Positions 33,051-45,855 of a stretch of 64,000 nt of DNA are shown here, piece by piece. Numbering within the stretch: the stretch's first letter is position 1; every line of letters starts with the position of its first letter. This DNA comes from Cristatella mucedo (Eukaryota > Bryozoa > Phylactolaemata > Cristatellidae): positions 188,001 through 252,000 of the forward strand of contig WPIO01000183.1 of the NCBI GenBank assembly GCA_009760855.2, given 5' to 3'. A program made the translations under genes and the position numbers. The notes beneath the pieces are model-generated. The model did not search any database and was not told the DNA's origin. It saw only the letters and a list, made by a program, of their open reading frames with translations.

Positions 33051-34447
33051 TGTGAACTGTAGTATTAGTAGCTAGGATTGCATACCACCAAGATATCACA
33101 TTAGTGAGAGCACATGAGAAAGTAAGGCTCACGTGCCATGTGCCTGGATGATGAAATGCACAAAAGCACTTGTGTTGGGCCATACTGTATCTCATACCAC
33201 AAACTCGAACAAATAACAGAGTAGGAAAGTGAATCGGCTAACCTTTGCTTTTGCTTTAGTAACACGTCCTCCGAGTGACACGGTAACACAGAATGAATCA
33301 GTGTCTAATAACTACCATTACAAGAGTATGAACTGGTAAAGGATGGGGCGTATTCAACTAAGTCTCAAGCTAAGATGAAGACTTCACCTTCACCTTTCCG
33401 ATGCAGCTAACAATGGAAACTTTGAAGTAGCTTCCGGGTGACCGAGCTGCTTGATAAGCCATTGAGCTTGTTGGGTGGGGGCAACTAGTTCTCCACTCTT
33501 ATTCGATTTGCTAGTATTAGCATTTATATATATACCATGCAAGCATTCTCAAATGCAAATGTAGTGTCCTTATCATCAATATACCAACAATTAATTACAA
33601 ATACAAGACCACTTATTGGGGCATCATTCTGTATCACGCCTTGTTTCTTCTCGAATCAACACCTACAAGGGATAATCCCCATGAGAAAAAAGAACCTTTT
33701 GCTTCTTCAAAGAAGAAGCAAAGGTCAAGGGCATCTGACTTTGTGGCCCAGGGGTCACAAGGGGAGGCCTTGGCATGGCCAAGCAGCATTTAATGCTCTG
33801 AACTCGGTTTCGTCATTTTCGAGCTGGCACTGATCGAATCGGCCTCAGCTACAGTGAAAGCTGCAGCTGAGAGCAAGCACCTGCTGCGACCTCGGCTGCC
33901 GAAGCCTAAGGAGCAGATGCTAGCAGGTGCTAAGCAGCAGGAGCTTGCCAGTGCCAGTGCTGTACCTCTTTCAGAACGTAGCACGCAGCTTCCGCCGACA
34001 AGCTGCTTCCCTCTAGCGGCCGCTGGTTGTCAGCCACCTCTCTGACCTTGAACATGCAGCCGAATGCACCGGAGCAGAGTCTCTCTAGGAGTCTCTCTTA
34101 GTGGCAAACGGTACTTGAGACTCGGTGCCGAGAATCCAGGTCGGCCGCTGGCCACCTTGTAGTGAAATGCAGCTAGTGCTGGCTTCTAGGAAAAAAGCCA
34201 CGCCCCCGAGCACTTGTAAGAAGCAAAAGAACTTGCAGCTGATAATCGCCGGCCCGTTGCAAAGACTGCTGTAAAGGCTGACGGTGAAAACATATACAGG
34301 GCATTCGCCCTTGCCAGAGAGAATAATTCAAAGCTCAAATACTACAGGCAAACTTGCTTAGGTAAGCCTGTAAGCATTGATATCGCTAGGCATGGTTATT
34401 AGCATTGGTAAGCATAGATGGCGTATTGGTATTACGCACATGCAGAG

Positions 34448-34701
<254 letters not shown>

Positions 34702-35469
34702 CGAATACTCGTGTGGATTGCACTCTGCTATAGATACACATGCACTTGCAGATTTAGCTACACATAGTTTCCATACTGATATAGACACTTGTGCAGCTGG
34801 GTAGAGAGGTAAACTAGTACACTAGCACAAGCGAGGGCTTTCACATGGAGCTTGGCGTAGTTGGCTGCAGCCCAGCCCAGAGGATCAAAGGGTCAAGTTA
34901 GAAGGCCAGCTTGTTCAATGGCCATATTTGTGCACCAGTTAAAGAGCCTTGGAGGCCATCAGCCAGCTTTTAGCTTACAATAAATACTCTCAGCGTAAGG
35001 AAAAGAACCGCCGGCCAAAGCGGTGAAATTCAAGCACCGTAGCATGCCTCTTAGGCCTCTGCTACTTTAATGAACAGTCGACCCAGAAAGTGCAAGGTCC
35101 TTACCAGCTTGTTGAATATGATTCAATTTAGCTGGCATAGCTAGGCAAGGCTTACACTACCAGTGGAGTGTGTTTACTGAGACCTTACCAGATGCGATAC
35201 GTGAACAATGAGGATTGGAAGAGTACACCCATTAGAACAAGCAGAAAGAAAAGACTGGCACAGTTGGGTATTGTTGCAGTAGACTACTAGGGTTTTCCTA
35301 ATCTGCCACATCTAGCCTGGAAGTAAAGGAAGCTGACAGAAATCCACAGCCACGAGGACATCTCGAGGTCACAGGCATTTCGGATGATGATCTTGAATGC
35401 TTAATTGAGACGACCCAGGCCATAGTAAACTCACCGGCATGTGGTTAATCACCCCAACCACATAATCAT

Positions 35470-35602
35470 AAGGACGTGTGCCGTTGACATAGTGGGCAAC
35501 ACCAACGAAGGCAGCAAATAGCTTGGTAGGCATCAGTTTCTGAAAACTCAGTCTAATACGGTCCATAAAATACGGGTATCTCAGCATCTTGAGGGCACTG
35601 AG
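35470..35602 (-). pseudogene. NEK10: NEK10-like pre-kinase exon, copy 2
   Basis: After a TGTAG-like acceptor it reads LSALKMLRYPYFMDR and QKLMPTKLFAAFVGVAHYV, paralogous to 22809-22938. The central residues differ (IRLSF for NRQSLVK) and the 3' end has diverged, where the 1.6-kb block unique to this copy begins. It is separated by a 127-bp intron from the armadillo exon at 35730, in matching phase. Confidence 0.8.
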
Positions 35603-35729
35603 CTACAAAGGAGCTAATCCTTTGCTGATCAGGTACGCCAAGTGGCTTGGAACACGAGTTATGAAAATGACACAAGTTATTATATTAACACTTGTATCAT
35701 AAGTAATATGAGTAGGATACTTAGCTTAC

Positions 35730-35950
35730 CTGTAGCATCCTGGCAGCACTGTTCATCTGCTGACCCATGTCGGCTTCCGGGACCGAATAGCCTTGATCTG
35801 CTGCAGCAGCAGCCTTTAGTTGACTCTCATGGAACGACATTGTCATAGGCACAGCAGCAGTAGCAAGCAAGAACATTTCATTCATTAATATAACGATCTG
35901 TGGGATTCAGATACTCCTCACCAGCTCTGTTACAGCACTGCAGCAAACTG
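35730..35950 (-). pseudogene. NEK10: NEK10-like armadillo exon, copy 2
   Basis: The same 221-bp length as copy 1, with a good donor GTAAGC. The TGA after the LTELVRSI-type segment is present here too. Both copies share the lesion, which suggests it predates the duplication or that the codon is read another way. The end of the exon encodes KAAAAADQGYSVPEADM in both copies with small changes. Confidence 0.78.
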
Positions 35951-36357
35951 CTCAAGCTGAAAAGAAGAAAACAAATCAGCTGACCGCTATCAATGACAGA
36001 CAACATCACTTAGCTGCCACCATCACTGACAGCCCAGAACCCATGATGGTGCATACCAGCTGTGCAACAGCACAGTCACAAACTGCTCAAAATAATTGGA
36101 CAAGAAAGCTGTGCACCTACTGCACCCCGACCTCGTGACATTGCTTGCCAGCTCATCTAGAACCTTGGGCTTAGCAGCTAATACTCAAAGGTGACTAGCA
36201 AAGAAATCTGCTCGGTACAGCTACCCTCTAGCGGTACTAGGAACTGGAACTCGTCGGTGGCGTCAGTAGTCATGCTCCAGAAGAAATCCACAGCAACCCG
36301 CAAACAGAAAACAGGTCAACACCATTACTGCCACTTCACAGCAACAAGGCAAACAAT

Positions 36358-36434
36358 ATGTAAAGCGCCTAGAAAGAGATTAGGTTCTCTGAGGGCGCTT
36401 TATCAAGTATATTATTATTATTATAATTATTATT
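36358..36434 (+). mobile_element. 76-bp LINE family 1 tail inserted in copy 2
   Basis: Copy 1 reads GCAAACAATAAACTCAGTGT without interruption (about 24448). Here GCAAACAAT is followed by ATGTAAAGCGCCTAGAAAGA, the stem-loop and ATT tail, then AACTCAGTGT. Filled site against empty site. Confidence 0.9.
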
Positions 36435-36505
36435 AAACTCAGTGTATGACGACAACGACGACTGGTACACTGCTGTGGGTGAGCCAGCAGCAGGTGACAC
36501 CTTAT

Positions 36506-38885
36506 CACGCACTGTCCCACGTCAGGGTCTTGGTGACAAGCTTTCAAACCAGCTTTTTGGTTTCAATTAAATGCTGTCATCCTCCGTGGGCCCTTGGAAC
36601 TCACCCATTGACCAGGTGCAGAGGCAAGCCCCGAATTTCCCGGTTCGTAGGACTTACATGTCCTGGATGCCCGACACCTCACTCTAGTTTTAGCATTACG
36701 ACCTACTGCCCTGCGATAGGGCTTTTAAATCCGCAGGTGCCTTGATCCCTCACTCCATCCCTGACATCCGACCACCATAGCTCAGCGATCAGGGCAGCAC
36801 CTTGGAAAAAAGGTCACAGCCTCTCGAGACCATGTGCCTGAGCCAAGCAGACAGAATTCTAGTGTTCTGTGGTAGCGGCCTACGACCCTAACACTCTATC
36901 AGCATGCTGATCCTACCCAGCGTCCAGATTCTAGAGCCCTATGATTGTGGGCGCCGGGACCCCAGCAGTCCGATCACCAAACTGAGAGCTTCGAGGGACA
37001 GTGATTCCTTCAGGTCCCGGCTAGGCCGACCCCACCACGATCATGGCCCCAAGCCGCCAGCTAGGCACAAAGCCACAACCAAGCTCGGGTGCATAGGCAG
37101 TGCTAATGCCAAGTCCCAACAACCTCACTAACCCTACCACGGTACCTGCTTGATTCAAACTCTAGCGCTCTAACTGAGCTTAATTTTAACTCCAGCGCTC
37201 AGACTGAAGCGCCAACACAACGCCCCAATCCTCACCGGCTCGACCCAGCATGCGTCAAGCCACAAGCACTTCGACCCCAACTTGGCAAACTTGATGAGCC
37301 GCTGCTCGCAACACACGACAGAGATATGCTTTCATGAAACCCCTGTGCAGGTTTTCTGATTCTGAGCTCAGCCGCACAGAAGCTACTCGGTACACCGCAG
37401 CCAGCTGCGGTACCTAAAAGGCATTTATCTGGCTGCTCTACCGAAAACTCGGCCCGGCAAAGCAGTCTGGTCGTTAGCTTAAGCCTCTCAGTTTAGGCTG
37501 AAAAAACTCGGCACACAGTTATATCCCTCGATTGTCACATCCCTGTTCTACGATGCAGACAAGATCTTACCTGCTTTCAGCTTCAGTTGTCGAATACACG
37601 TAGCCCCCGCAAATGGCTTAAACGAAATGCAGTCGAATGAGCATAAGGCGCCGGGCTGGGAAGCTTTGTCTTGAATCGTGTCACGTGGTCTCTCCCACAC
37701 CCACATCCCCACCCATCCACCCCTAATCTCAAAGTAATTTATAGATATTAGGTGTGACCACTAGGTGTTCTGGGTAGCTGAAGGGAGGGGCTAGTCCTAA
37801 CTGGGGCCGATTGCATGCCGGGATCTACTGGACGGCAGGTGGCTATTCATTCAGGCGCCATTTTGAAATCGGCCGTTTCTTTGTTCTCAGCAGCATGGTG
37901 CGATCGAGCCGGCCGGCCGGCAGAATGACCGGCTATTAAGCAGCCAGCCACCGAAGCACCATATCAGCTGTCCAAAAAGTGGAAGCCAAGATTTTAGGAA
38001 GTGAAAGGGAGTCGGTAAACATTGCAGCGGCTTGCTGGCAGTAGAGGAAATATATCTCGCGAAGGCTAGCTTCGTGGGTGGTCAGCGGCAGTCATCCAGT
38101 CCAGCTGGAGGGCACCTAATGGAAGCTGGAGTAAGAGATTGGTGGCATTCACTAGCCCAACAGATGCCGGCGGAACATTGTATGGCGTGAAAGCAATCGG
38201 CGGCATGCAGGCAGCGGCCGGGGTAGCGGCAGCGGCCGCGGAAGGGGGCACCTGCTGGTTTCCAACCGGGCATTTTTTGGCTTGCTCAAGCGCTGGCAGT
38301 AGGTAGCAAAAGCTGGGAGCATACGTTGAAGCCTAGTAGACTCCGCCAGGCTTTCAAGAATTATTTCAGGTACAGCTGAGAGCAGAGGAGGCAGCCGTGG
38401 TGGAGGCGGCAAGCAAGCGAAGCAGCTAACAACCAGGTAGATTCGGCCAGCCGTTCGGCTAACTATGCCCCGATCCCCCCTGCCCGAAATGTGTTCCTCA
38501 CACCAACTTTTGCTGATGGTCGATTGCGTCCATCAGCCAACCAAGAAGCACGCGCGTGCCCGCTCGCTATAATGTAATGTCGCACGTTGTCAAGCTTGCC
38601 GTCGGCATGCATTGGTGAAGCGCTCGGTCACCGAGGTCTGCCTGTCCTACTAGTGATGCAGTTGAAGCAGCGGCCGAAGGCGTGGCTCCGAGCAGGATCG
38701 CGCTAGCCGGCCGCCGCCTTCCGTGTTTGGCAGAGGGTGTCACTAGCCGCGGCTGCAGCCAAAGTATGCACCGCCACGGCAGAATGCACCAGCCTGATAT
38801 GCCAGCATGCAGAAGCTGTGAGAGTAACAGTGTTCCACATTGTAAGCTACTCTCTTGATCTGTCCATGCTTGGTGCCACAAATCT
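36506..38885. other. Unassigned, no gene recognised
   Basis: About 2.4 kb. GC rises near 36.9-37.3 and 38.0-38.8 kb. Open frames of up to 125 codons (38567-38944 minus) show no domain I know. A tRNA-like string ATAGCTCAGCGATCAGGGC at 36778 has no B box. Confidence 0.35.
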
Positions 38886-38887
38886 GA

Positions 38888-39060
38888 TGTGCTCAAACTT
38901 TGAAGCATTTGGTGGCTACTTCCCAAGCTCTGAAGCATTTGCACGATGGGCTCAAGCTCTGAAGCATTTTCCTGACATGCCCAGGCTCTGAAGCATGTGT
39001 ATTATGTGCTACAGCTCTGAAGCATTTGTCTGATGGGCTCAAGCTCATAGGTCAAGAGCT
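38888..39060 (+). repeat. 29-30 bp minisatellite, five copies
   Basis: TGAAGCATTT occurs at 38901, 38931, 38960, 38989 (TGAAGCATGT) and 39018, in units like GGGCTCAAGCTCTGAAGCAT. Spacing is 30, 29, 29, 29 bp. Confidence 0.9.
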
Positions 39061-40940
39061 CAAGAGATTCACATTCTCGAGTTCACATGCCTTTTTCAGA
39101 TGCGTTTTTTTGGCATTTACGAGCTGAGCTCCTCCCAGTCCTCTCGCTTCCTGAGCTTCGTCGCTTCCTCTCCTTCCTGTCTTCGAAGAAGCCCTATGAT
39201 ATGCGATCCAAAAGCTGCGATTTGCAAGCCAGCATTTTGTATCAGAGCACAACCCCCCAAGCTTGCCTGCATGTGCTGCATCGATGCCTGGCCGGTTGCC
39301 AAATGCGAATCTGGATGTAACCTGCCCTTTTTCAGATGCCTTGTCGAAACAAGCTTCATTATTGGGCGGAGATATCGATCGACGCTGCACGAAGTTCGCA
39401 AGAGGAGGCTCCCTGCAGCCCATGGCAAGAGCGAATACCTCGGGAATCGAGGAGACGAGCCAAGTGTCCTCCGAGTGGCCCTCGAGACGTCATCCAAGTT
39501 TGCCTCTGCAACATCAAACGGAGCATCGCTTGCTGCCGGTAAGCTTGCTGCCACCGGCTATTGAATCCTGCTATGCAGCAGCCTTGACCCTTGCTTGACT
39601 CGTCGATGCCTCCAGATGTGCCTGCTGGCTGAAGATGCATGCTGCTGCTGCTGCTGCGGTGTCCCCGGCAGCTGAAGTTTGATCAAAATAAAGCAGCTTC
39701 CGGGCTGGCCAACGACCTTGTCTGCTTCGTGCTCACTTGAGGAGGTTTAGCGGAAGTGACAGAGTGCCGGCATCCCTTAGCGTCTCGCTAAGAGCATCGT
39801 CCTCGGCTTAGCGCTTGAAGCAAACAACAATGCGAGTCAGCAACCGCAGGTCGTCACTCTGCAGCTGACTGCAATGCAAGCAGCAGCAGCATGCCGTTTC
39901 TTTATGCACGTCCACTGGACACAGTGGGCCGGAAGTTTAGAAACGAAGCAGCTTGGCAAATCAGCAAGCTGTAAGACTATTTAGCTATTAGACGTGGTAA
40001 TAAGAACCCCCAGTTTACGTGCTTGCATTTGTGCTATGTTTGCACTACGAATGAGTGTGAATGTGAAAGCCTATAAGTATGTGAGTGGGCTAGCAAGTAC
40101 TCCTGTATGAGTACTAGCATGTATTTATGCAAGGCGACATGCATGTACACATCTAGCATGTACATTCACCCAAATACCTGGAGATTTGCATGCACAGACA
40201 CACCAACTTACAAAACATGCCTAGGCTCACATCAATACAAGGGACTGCATACACAAGCACAGAACACTGACACCAGCAGAAGTGTAGAAAGTTATTGGGA
40301 CACACGTCGGTTGCATCTCTTGACGGCTGGGCAGCTAAGGCTGTCAGTTTGCAATTGCAGGTCCAGCTTGACAGCTCGTGTGCTTCATGCAAGGCTGGAG
40401 CTGCCGTCGCATGACATTGATCGTACGTGGCTGGCATTGTCATTCAATCGGTGGCTCGGCTGGCATAATCTATGCAAGCACAGGAAGAGAAATGGCAATG
40501 TCAATGGCCTACTCGAAGATTGGCCCATACTGGGGCAGGCATATTGGCAACTTTTTTCCCAGTCTCCACTCACCACTCTGGGGTCGGTGGTCACGTTTTG
40601 CCAGTGGTCAGGCAATTGCATAAACAGCAGGTAGGTATGCAGCCAATGACGGGGTTATGCAAGAGGTTCTAGAGAAGAGTAGGAACTGCTTGGCACTGGG
40701 TGCCTGGCTGCAAAGAGTTGCCGGCCATGCTAGCCATGCTAGACAATGATGACTTTGAGGCCGTGCTCACATCCATCTGGCGGTGGACGATGCTGCAGCC
40801 AGTGATGCAATCCCTGCTACTAGAGCGACTTCTTACAGGATCTTGGTGATTCGTCCTTCATGTGCATATGCCTGCTTACAATGTGCCTGCTGCTTTAGGA
40901 TGTTACAGTCCATCGTTAGGTAATGCTTTCTAAACACCAT
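39061..40940. other. Unassigned; overlapping open frames without homology
   Basis: Overlapping open frames of 110-154 codons at 39.1-39.6 kb on both strands, and one of 175 codons at 40107-40634 (plus), have no domain I recognise. Overlap in opposite frames suggests low stop density rather than genes. Segments such as GIIYASTGREMAMSMAYSK near 40465-40520 look protein-like but I cannot place them. Confidence 0.35.
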
Positions 40941-40941
40941 C

Positions 40942-41035
40942 TGTAAAGTGCCTAGAAAGAGACTCGAGTCTCTGAGGGTGCTGTAAAAATGTATTGTAAT
41001 TATTATTACTAGTGATATTATTATTATTATATAAC
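40942..41035 (+). mobile_element. LINE family 1 3' end fragment
   Basis: GTAAAGTGCCTAGAAAGAGA, CTCGAGTCTCTGAGGGTGCT, then an ATT-rich tail. Short isolated tail copy. Confidence 0.75.
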
Positions 41036-41269
41036 TGCTGTTTCTGCTATTGCTACTGATCTTGGTGCCCACTAATGTACTCCTACAATTACCACTGCCT
41101 GGTGCTTGCTGCTACCACTGCCACCACTGCTGCTGCTGCCAGAGCACGTGTACCACATGCTAGCCATTCATTTTGCAGTGGGCTCACTGCGCTCACCTTC
41201 CTGCTCACTCACTCACACCGAGCCATTTTCTACATTCAGGGGTTGTATAGTATCGCCATCTCATCTGAC

Positions 41270-41628
41270 TAAAATTGCCTAGCGCCACATCTAACAAATT
41301 TCAAATCCTTTGGAGACCGTAGCTTCTGTTCCTGTGCTCCCAAACTAGGAAATTCTCTACCAACTGACGGCACAAAATCTTCTGTTGTGATGACATTTAA
41401 AAAGAGGATAATAGCACACCTGTTTCGCTCAGCATGTGTTTCGTCTGCTAGAATGGCCTTGAATGCATGACTGCATGCTGTAAGTGTGTCATCATTAACC
41501 ATCACTTGGCATGCCCCCATTTCTTGCATAGGTATACTACCTAGAAAGAGATTCAGTTCTTGTAGCATTGCATCAAAATGTCTACAATTCTTTTTATATT
41601 TATTATTTTTGTTACAATTATAAATAGC
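41270..41628 (+). mobile_element. LINE family 1 3' portion
   Basis: AATTTCAAATCCTTTGGAGA, then GTGCTCCCAAACTAGGAAAT (corresponding to the APKAWNSLP codons), AGCACACCTGTTTCGCTCAG, and the stem-loop with a diverged tail ending near 41628. Confidence 0.75.
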
Positions 41629-41854
41629 CGGGCCAAGATTGTGCATTCGATCCTGAAAGCTACTGAGCTGCTATTCTCGGATGGGGTGCCTAGACGACTA
41701 GAGTCCTAATCTGCTGCCGACCTCTGACAGCGACTATTGTCAGATCTATCAGACCATCTGCTGCTGCTGCCAAGCTTCCAGGAAGCCTACCAATCTTTTC
41801 CTATTGTTGACGACGTCGAACCCATGTGCAACTCAGTTTATCTGTTTCTTTTAG

Positions 41855-41987
41855 ATAGTCTTCGTCCCTGTGTGCCCTATGTACCGGCATTACAAGCAGC
41901 CATCGCCTGCAGCTTCTTCTTACTCTCATTGAGCCCTGAGATGGTCCCGCTGCACCACTATCCAATTGCCGAAGTGAAGCCCTCAAA
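41855..41987 (+). CDS. Possible exon, unidentified protein
   Basis: 133 bp between a strong acceptor (TTATCTGTTTCTTTTAG, ending 41854) and a consensus donor GTAAGTGC (41988). One frame stays open: SLRPCVPYVPALQAAIAC, then SLSPEMVPLHHYPIAEVK. The residue mix looks protein-like, but I recognise no family and there is no partner exon. Splice-like sites occur by chance, so this is a candidate only. Confidence 0.3.
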
Positions 41988-43784
41988 GTAAGTGCTGTCT
42001 ACAGTAGTTAATGCCGAGGATTTGTGGCCGTTGTGGCTTGCTTTGGATGTGCTTCAAGCATTTTAACGGTGGTTAGCTCGGTGCCTCATTCCTCTGACAT
42101 TTTGCTAGAGCTACCGTGCAGGTAGTGGCTCCGGCGCCCCACCCGATCGCGTTGCAGCAGTCCACACTGATGTCGGCGAATCGCCGATAGCTCGGTGGGT
42201 AAGGTCATACCCGCCTGAGTAGTGCAGGTGCGCCTCAACACATTGGCACTATTTCTCTTGTTTGCTGCTCTGTGCCCATCATCCACACCAGGGCTGAGGA
42301 AAGCCTGGACAAAAGTAAAAAGCGTCAGCTCTCGTAAGCCAGGCGGAGCTGCACTTCCGATGGCCGGCAATGGGCCGAACGAAATAGGGCCACATTGTAT
42401 CGCTGCTGTCTCTGCGCGTGTATTTGTAGCTATGTGTATGCAGCCCTCCGAGATCACCTGCTCGTCGCCATTGCTGCCTGCCAGCCTGGCAGGGCAGGGC
42501 CCAAGCCAGAGCTGGAGCTCAGGCGAGGCCGTGCGCCATTATGCACTGCCGCTTGAAGCCGCAAGTAGCACGTGCTCTGGCTCAGACTGTGGAATTCGTG
42601 GCGGCTCTGCTGCCAGCCTAGCCGTAGGAAAATTCAAGTAACTTTGGCAGCAGATGCTGACAGGGCAGTGTCAGATGGAGTTGCCCGCCGCAAGGAACTT
42701 GACCACCTCGGCAGCCGCAGGTCTGGAAGGGCGGCCTGCAACAATCGCCAGCAGGCTTCATTGCTGCCGGGCAGGCAGGTCTAGCCCAGTGGTCTGCCCC
42801 GGCCCCTAAGGGTAGTTAAGCTCATAATGTCTTGGACAGCTTTTTGAGATGAGCAAGCAGCAGCAGCCAAAGCAGCTGATTGGTTGCAGCATCGCTGTTG
42901 AATTATCAACGAGAAAGGCAGAGCTGCCGACTAGAAGCCTTTCTTTTTTTAGTCTGAAGTGGAAGGAATTTATTTGGAGTTTCCAAGCTCATCTACCGTA
43001 GTGGCTTCGTCCCTTGTGTGCTGCCAAGCTAAAAATGCCATCCAATAGAGTGAGGGGTATTTTGCTACTAAATCGCGGCTCGAATTGCCCCTAATACCCT
43101 CCACAGCTCCAGGTCATGATCTAATGCTTAGAAGACCTTACCCTGCAACCAGAGCCACCATAGAGAGTAATGTTTGACCTTGTCTGGTTAGCTGGTGACT
43201 GTGAGAGACAGGTCTCTCACCGTGTCCCCCTCTAGGCTCAGTCGGGGCTGAAGCACCGAGCTACATAGCCGTGCTACATTGCTAGATGTATGAGCTGAGC
43301 ATCGTGCTGTTCCCTCGGGAAACATTGGGGAGCTCGGTTTGCTAACTGCGGTTGGCTCGTGTTTGATATAGGACTACAATCTATTGATGTTTTGTCCAAC
43401 TCCTGAATTCATGCATTTTCCCCTTTCAAAATCGTCCAGCTTACGTGACAAAAGGGTTTTGAAAATTGGCAGCCACTTAATGAACCAAGGCTGTTCCATT
43501 TTGTAGTGAGTGTTGGCTAATCCTGATCGTCCAAGACTGCCACTGTCCACTCCACGAGCTAAAACTTCCTTATTAGCAGAGAATGTGGCTTCAACAACTC
43601 AAGCCCATTTCCATTGAGCAAACTGCCTGCGAGAATGGTTGGTGGGACCTGCCCGCTCCCTGGCTCAAAGAGCAGTTTGGTAGCTGTGTGAAGAAGTGCA
43701 CATTTAGCACACTACCTCAGCATCATGCTCATTGAGACAACCTCCGAGATGCCTACAGCTTGCAGCATCTTAGCAATACCCGTT
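41988..43784. other. Unassigned sequence before the helicase array
   Basis: About 1.8 kb. At 42188-42215 TAGCTCGGTGGGTAAGGTCA resembles the A-box half of a tRNA, without a B box. An open frame at 42222-42641 (139 codons, plus) matches nothing I know. Confidence 0.35.
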
Positions 43785-43986
43785 CATGCGATTAGAGGGA
43801 AAAGCAGTCTCTCATTTGGAGGACAAGGGCAAGTTTTCTTTGATTTCTATAATCTTTGAACCGGTTGAGAAGCTCGTCATGCAAGCCATTCGGTCGCTAG
43901 AAAAACCCGATCTGGTTTGCTCAACTGGTGCCATTCAGTACAACGTGGTAACTGCCAAAGAGGCACCCAGCCCAAGTGACCTACAG

Positions 43987-44185
43987 CTACTGCCTTTTCT
44001 GACCGATCCAGAAAACGTGACTGATCACTTGTTCCTTGAAGCCAGGCTCAAAAATTGATTCGGCAAAAAGGACGTGATTGGCGTCGAAAAGGCTTAAGCC
44101 GCTGCAGTACGGCTCTATGCACAGCGGCACCAGTTTTATGTCAGGATCTTCTTTGTATTTACCTACAAGATCCTGCAAAATCCAT
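43987..44185 (-). pseudogene. SNF2-helicase C-terminal exon, unit 1
   Basis: The minus strand reads MQDLVGKYKEDPDIKLVPLC, then GLSLFDANHVLFAESIFEPG and VISHVFWIGQKRQ. SNF2 helicases have motif V (GLNLTAANHVF) and motif VI (RVHRIGQ) in exactly this arrangement. SHPRH, a RING-type ubiquitin ligase with a split helicase, is the closest I know (FKRDPQIN..., EATHVLLVEPILNPA, RVHRIGQT). The motif VI arginines that contact ATP are altered in this copy (HVFWIGQ). An isolated helicase exon cannot act alone; the rest of the gene is not in the window. Confidence 0.7.
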
Positions 44186-45649
44186 GCTTCCTGGAATTTC
44201 CAAGAACATCATAAGTATGACACTAGCTACGGTTCATGGTGTAGCAATCTTAAGAGGACCTATTGAATTGAATGGGACAAATAACCTTGCCAAACCATCT
44301 TAAGGCATCTTGCTTCACAATACGGATGCCTTTTGCTTTAAGAGACTCATCGGTTTCCGCCCCAACCGACGTCCGGTTGAGACAGGGGGCTCGAGCCCTG
44401 AGGCACATGTGAAGCACCTAAATAGAGATTAGGTTCTCTAGAGGAGCTATGCAACTGAATTATATTTGTATAGTTGAGCCTGTTGGAACGCTAGTCATGA
44501 TAACCAGTCGCTCTCTAAATTCTCGTTGGTGGTTATGCCAGCCTTTCACGTGAAACACCATGTCCGGGAGGTTTCTTGAGCGGCTGCATAACCAAGTTCG
44601 ACTGATAATAATGGTACACATAACCTAGTGCTCTCAAAAACGCAACCCTATTTTTGACAAGCACGGTCAAATATTCAGTAGCAAACTTAGCTCGGGATCA
44701 GTGAATACAGTTAGGCATCGTATGCTTCATTGTTATTTCCGCTATGGCCTTTGTGATACTTATTATAGTCGTCTCTTTTTTATCGCTAACGATGAAGCAT
44801 GTTGTTAGGAGTACAGCGATGCAGCTAGCAGGCAAAAAGAGACACAGGTGGTGTGGCAGTACGAAGGCAGTACGAGGGCAAGCTTTCTGTGACTGCTGCT
44901 ATCTTTGAACTGCTTGGCATACTGGTTGCACGAACGATTCGAGAGCCAGACTCTCGTTGCTCGTGCCTGCCTATCACATGACTTGCTGCTTCAGGCAATC
45001 CACCACACGGCTCTGCTGTCCAGCTAGAAAAGTAATTATGTAACAAGTGATATAGTACCCTAACGAACCTCAACCACTTTTTTGTCAAGCTCGTTTAAAT
45101 AGTCAGTGGTAAACGCAGCTGAGGTTGGATAAACACGGTTTCGGACGAAAATTTTACTTGTTTTGTTCACTACGTCAATTTTGTACTTTTCAATATCACT
45201 GAAATTGTCGCTCTGTTCATTTTTGAGAACGGCTTTTTTATTATTAAAACCGGTATTTTCAGCGAGTGATTATAGCCACCAGCCTTTCGGCAGTTGAGGG
45301 TAGTGGGAGGTACCACTCATATGGATTCTGACGGCACTTTTCGTGTTATTTCTACCACGGCATTTATTGTACTTTCCACTGTAACTGCAATCGGTGCTCT
45401 TTTTAGCGTAGGTTGTGACGATTCTTAATACGAATGAACTGACTAGCTAGCCGGTGATTAGAGAGGCGAGCGGTCTCGTATTGGGGGACGAGAATAAGGT
45501 TTCTTAGATTTCTATAATCGTTGAACCGGTTGACAAGCTTGTGATGCAAACCATTCGGTCGCTAAAGAAACCCGATCTGGTTTGGTCCACTTGTGCCATT
45601 CAGTACAACATGGTTAGTGTGAAAGGGTGACGCAGCCCAAGTAACCGAC

Positions 45650-45855
45650 ACCTACTTCCTTTCTTGACCAATCCGGTAAAAGTGACTGATGACTTGATCC
45701 TTGAAGCCAGGCTCAAACATTGATTCGGCAAAAAGTACGTGATTGGCGTCGCTCAGGCTTAAGCCAGAGTAGTATGGCTTCATGCACAGCGGCACCACTT
45801 TTATGTCAGGATCTTCGTTGCATTTATCTACAAGTTCCTTCGAAATCCATGCTTA
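45650..45855 (-). pseudogene. SNF2-helicase C-terminal exon, unit 2
   Basis: Open on the minus strand: NEDPDIKVVPLCMKPYYSGL, SLSDANHVLFAESMFEPGF, HFYRIGQER. Motif V and the IGQ of motif VI are kept; the first Arg of RVHRIGQ is not. Confidence 0.65.

Noticed and set aside
38066-39640. Many overlapping open frames around 38-39.6 kb
   Set aside because: GC-rich composition lowers stop frequency in all frames; none shows a domain, a splice-consistent end or a preferred strand.
40107-40634. 175-codon plus-strand gene
   Set aside because: No domain recognised, and the opposite strand is open over much of the same DNA, so it is probably low stop density.
42188-42240. tRNA gene at TAGCTCGGTGGGTAAGGTCA
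   Set aside because: Only the A-box half is present; no T arm follows at the correct distance.
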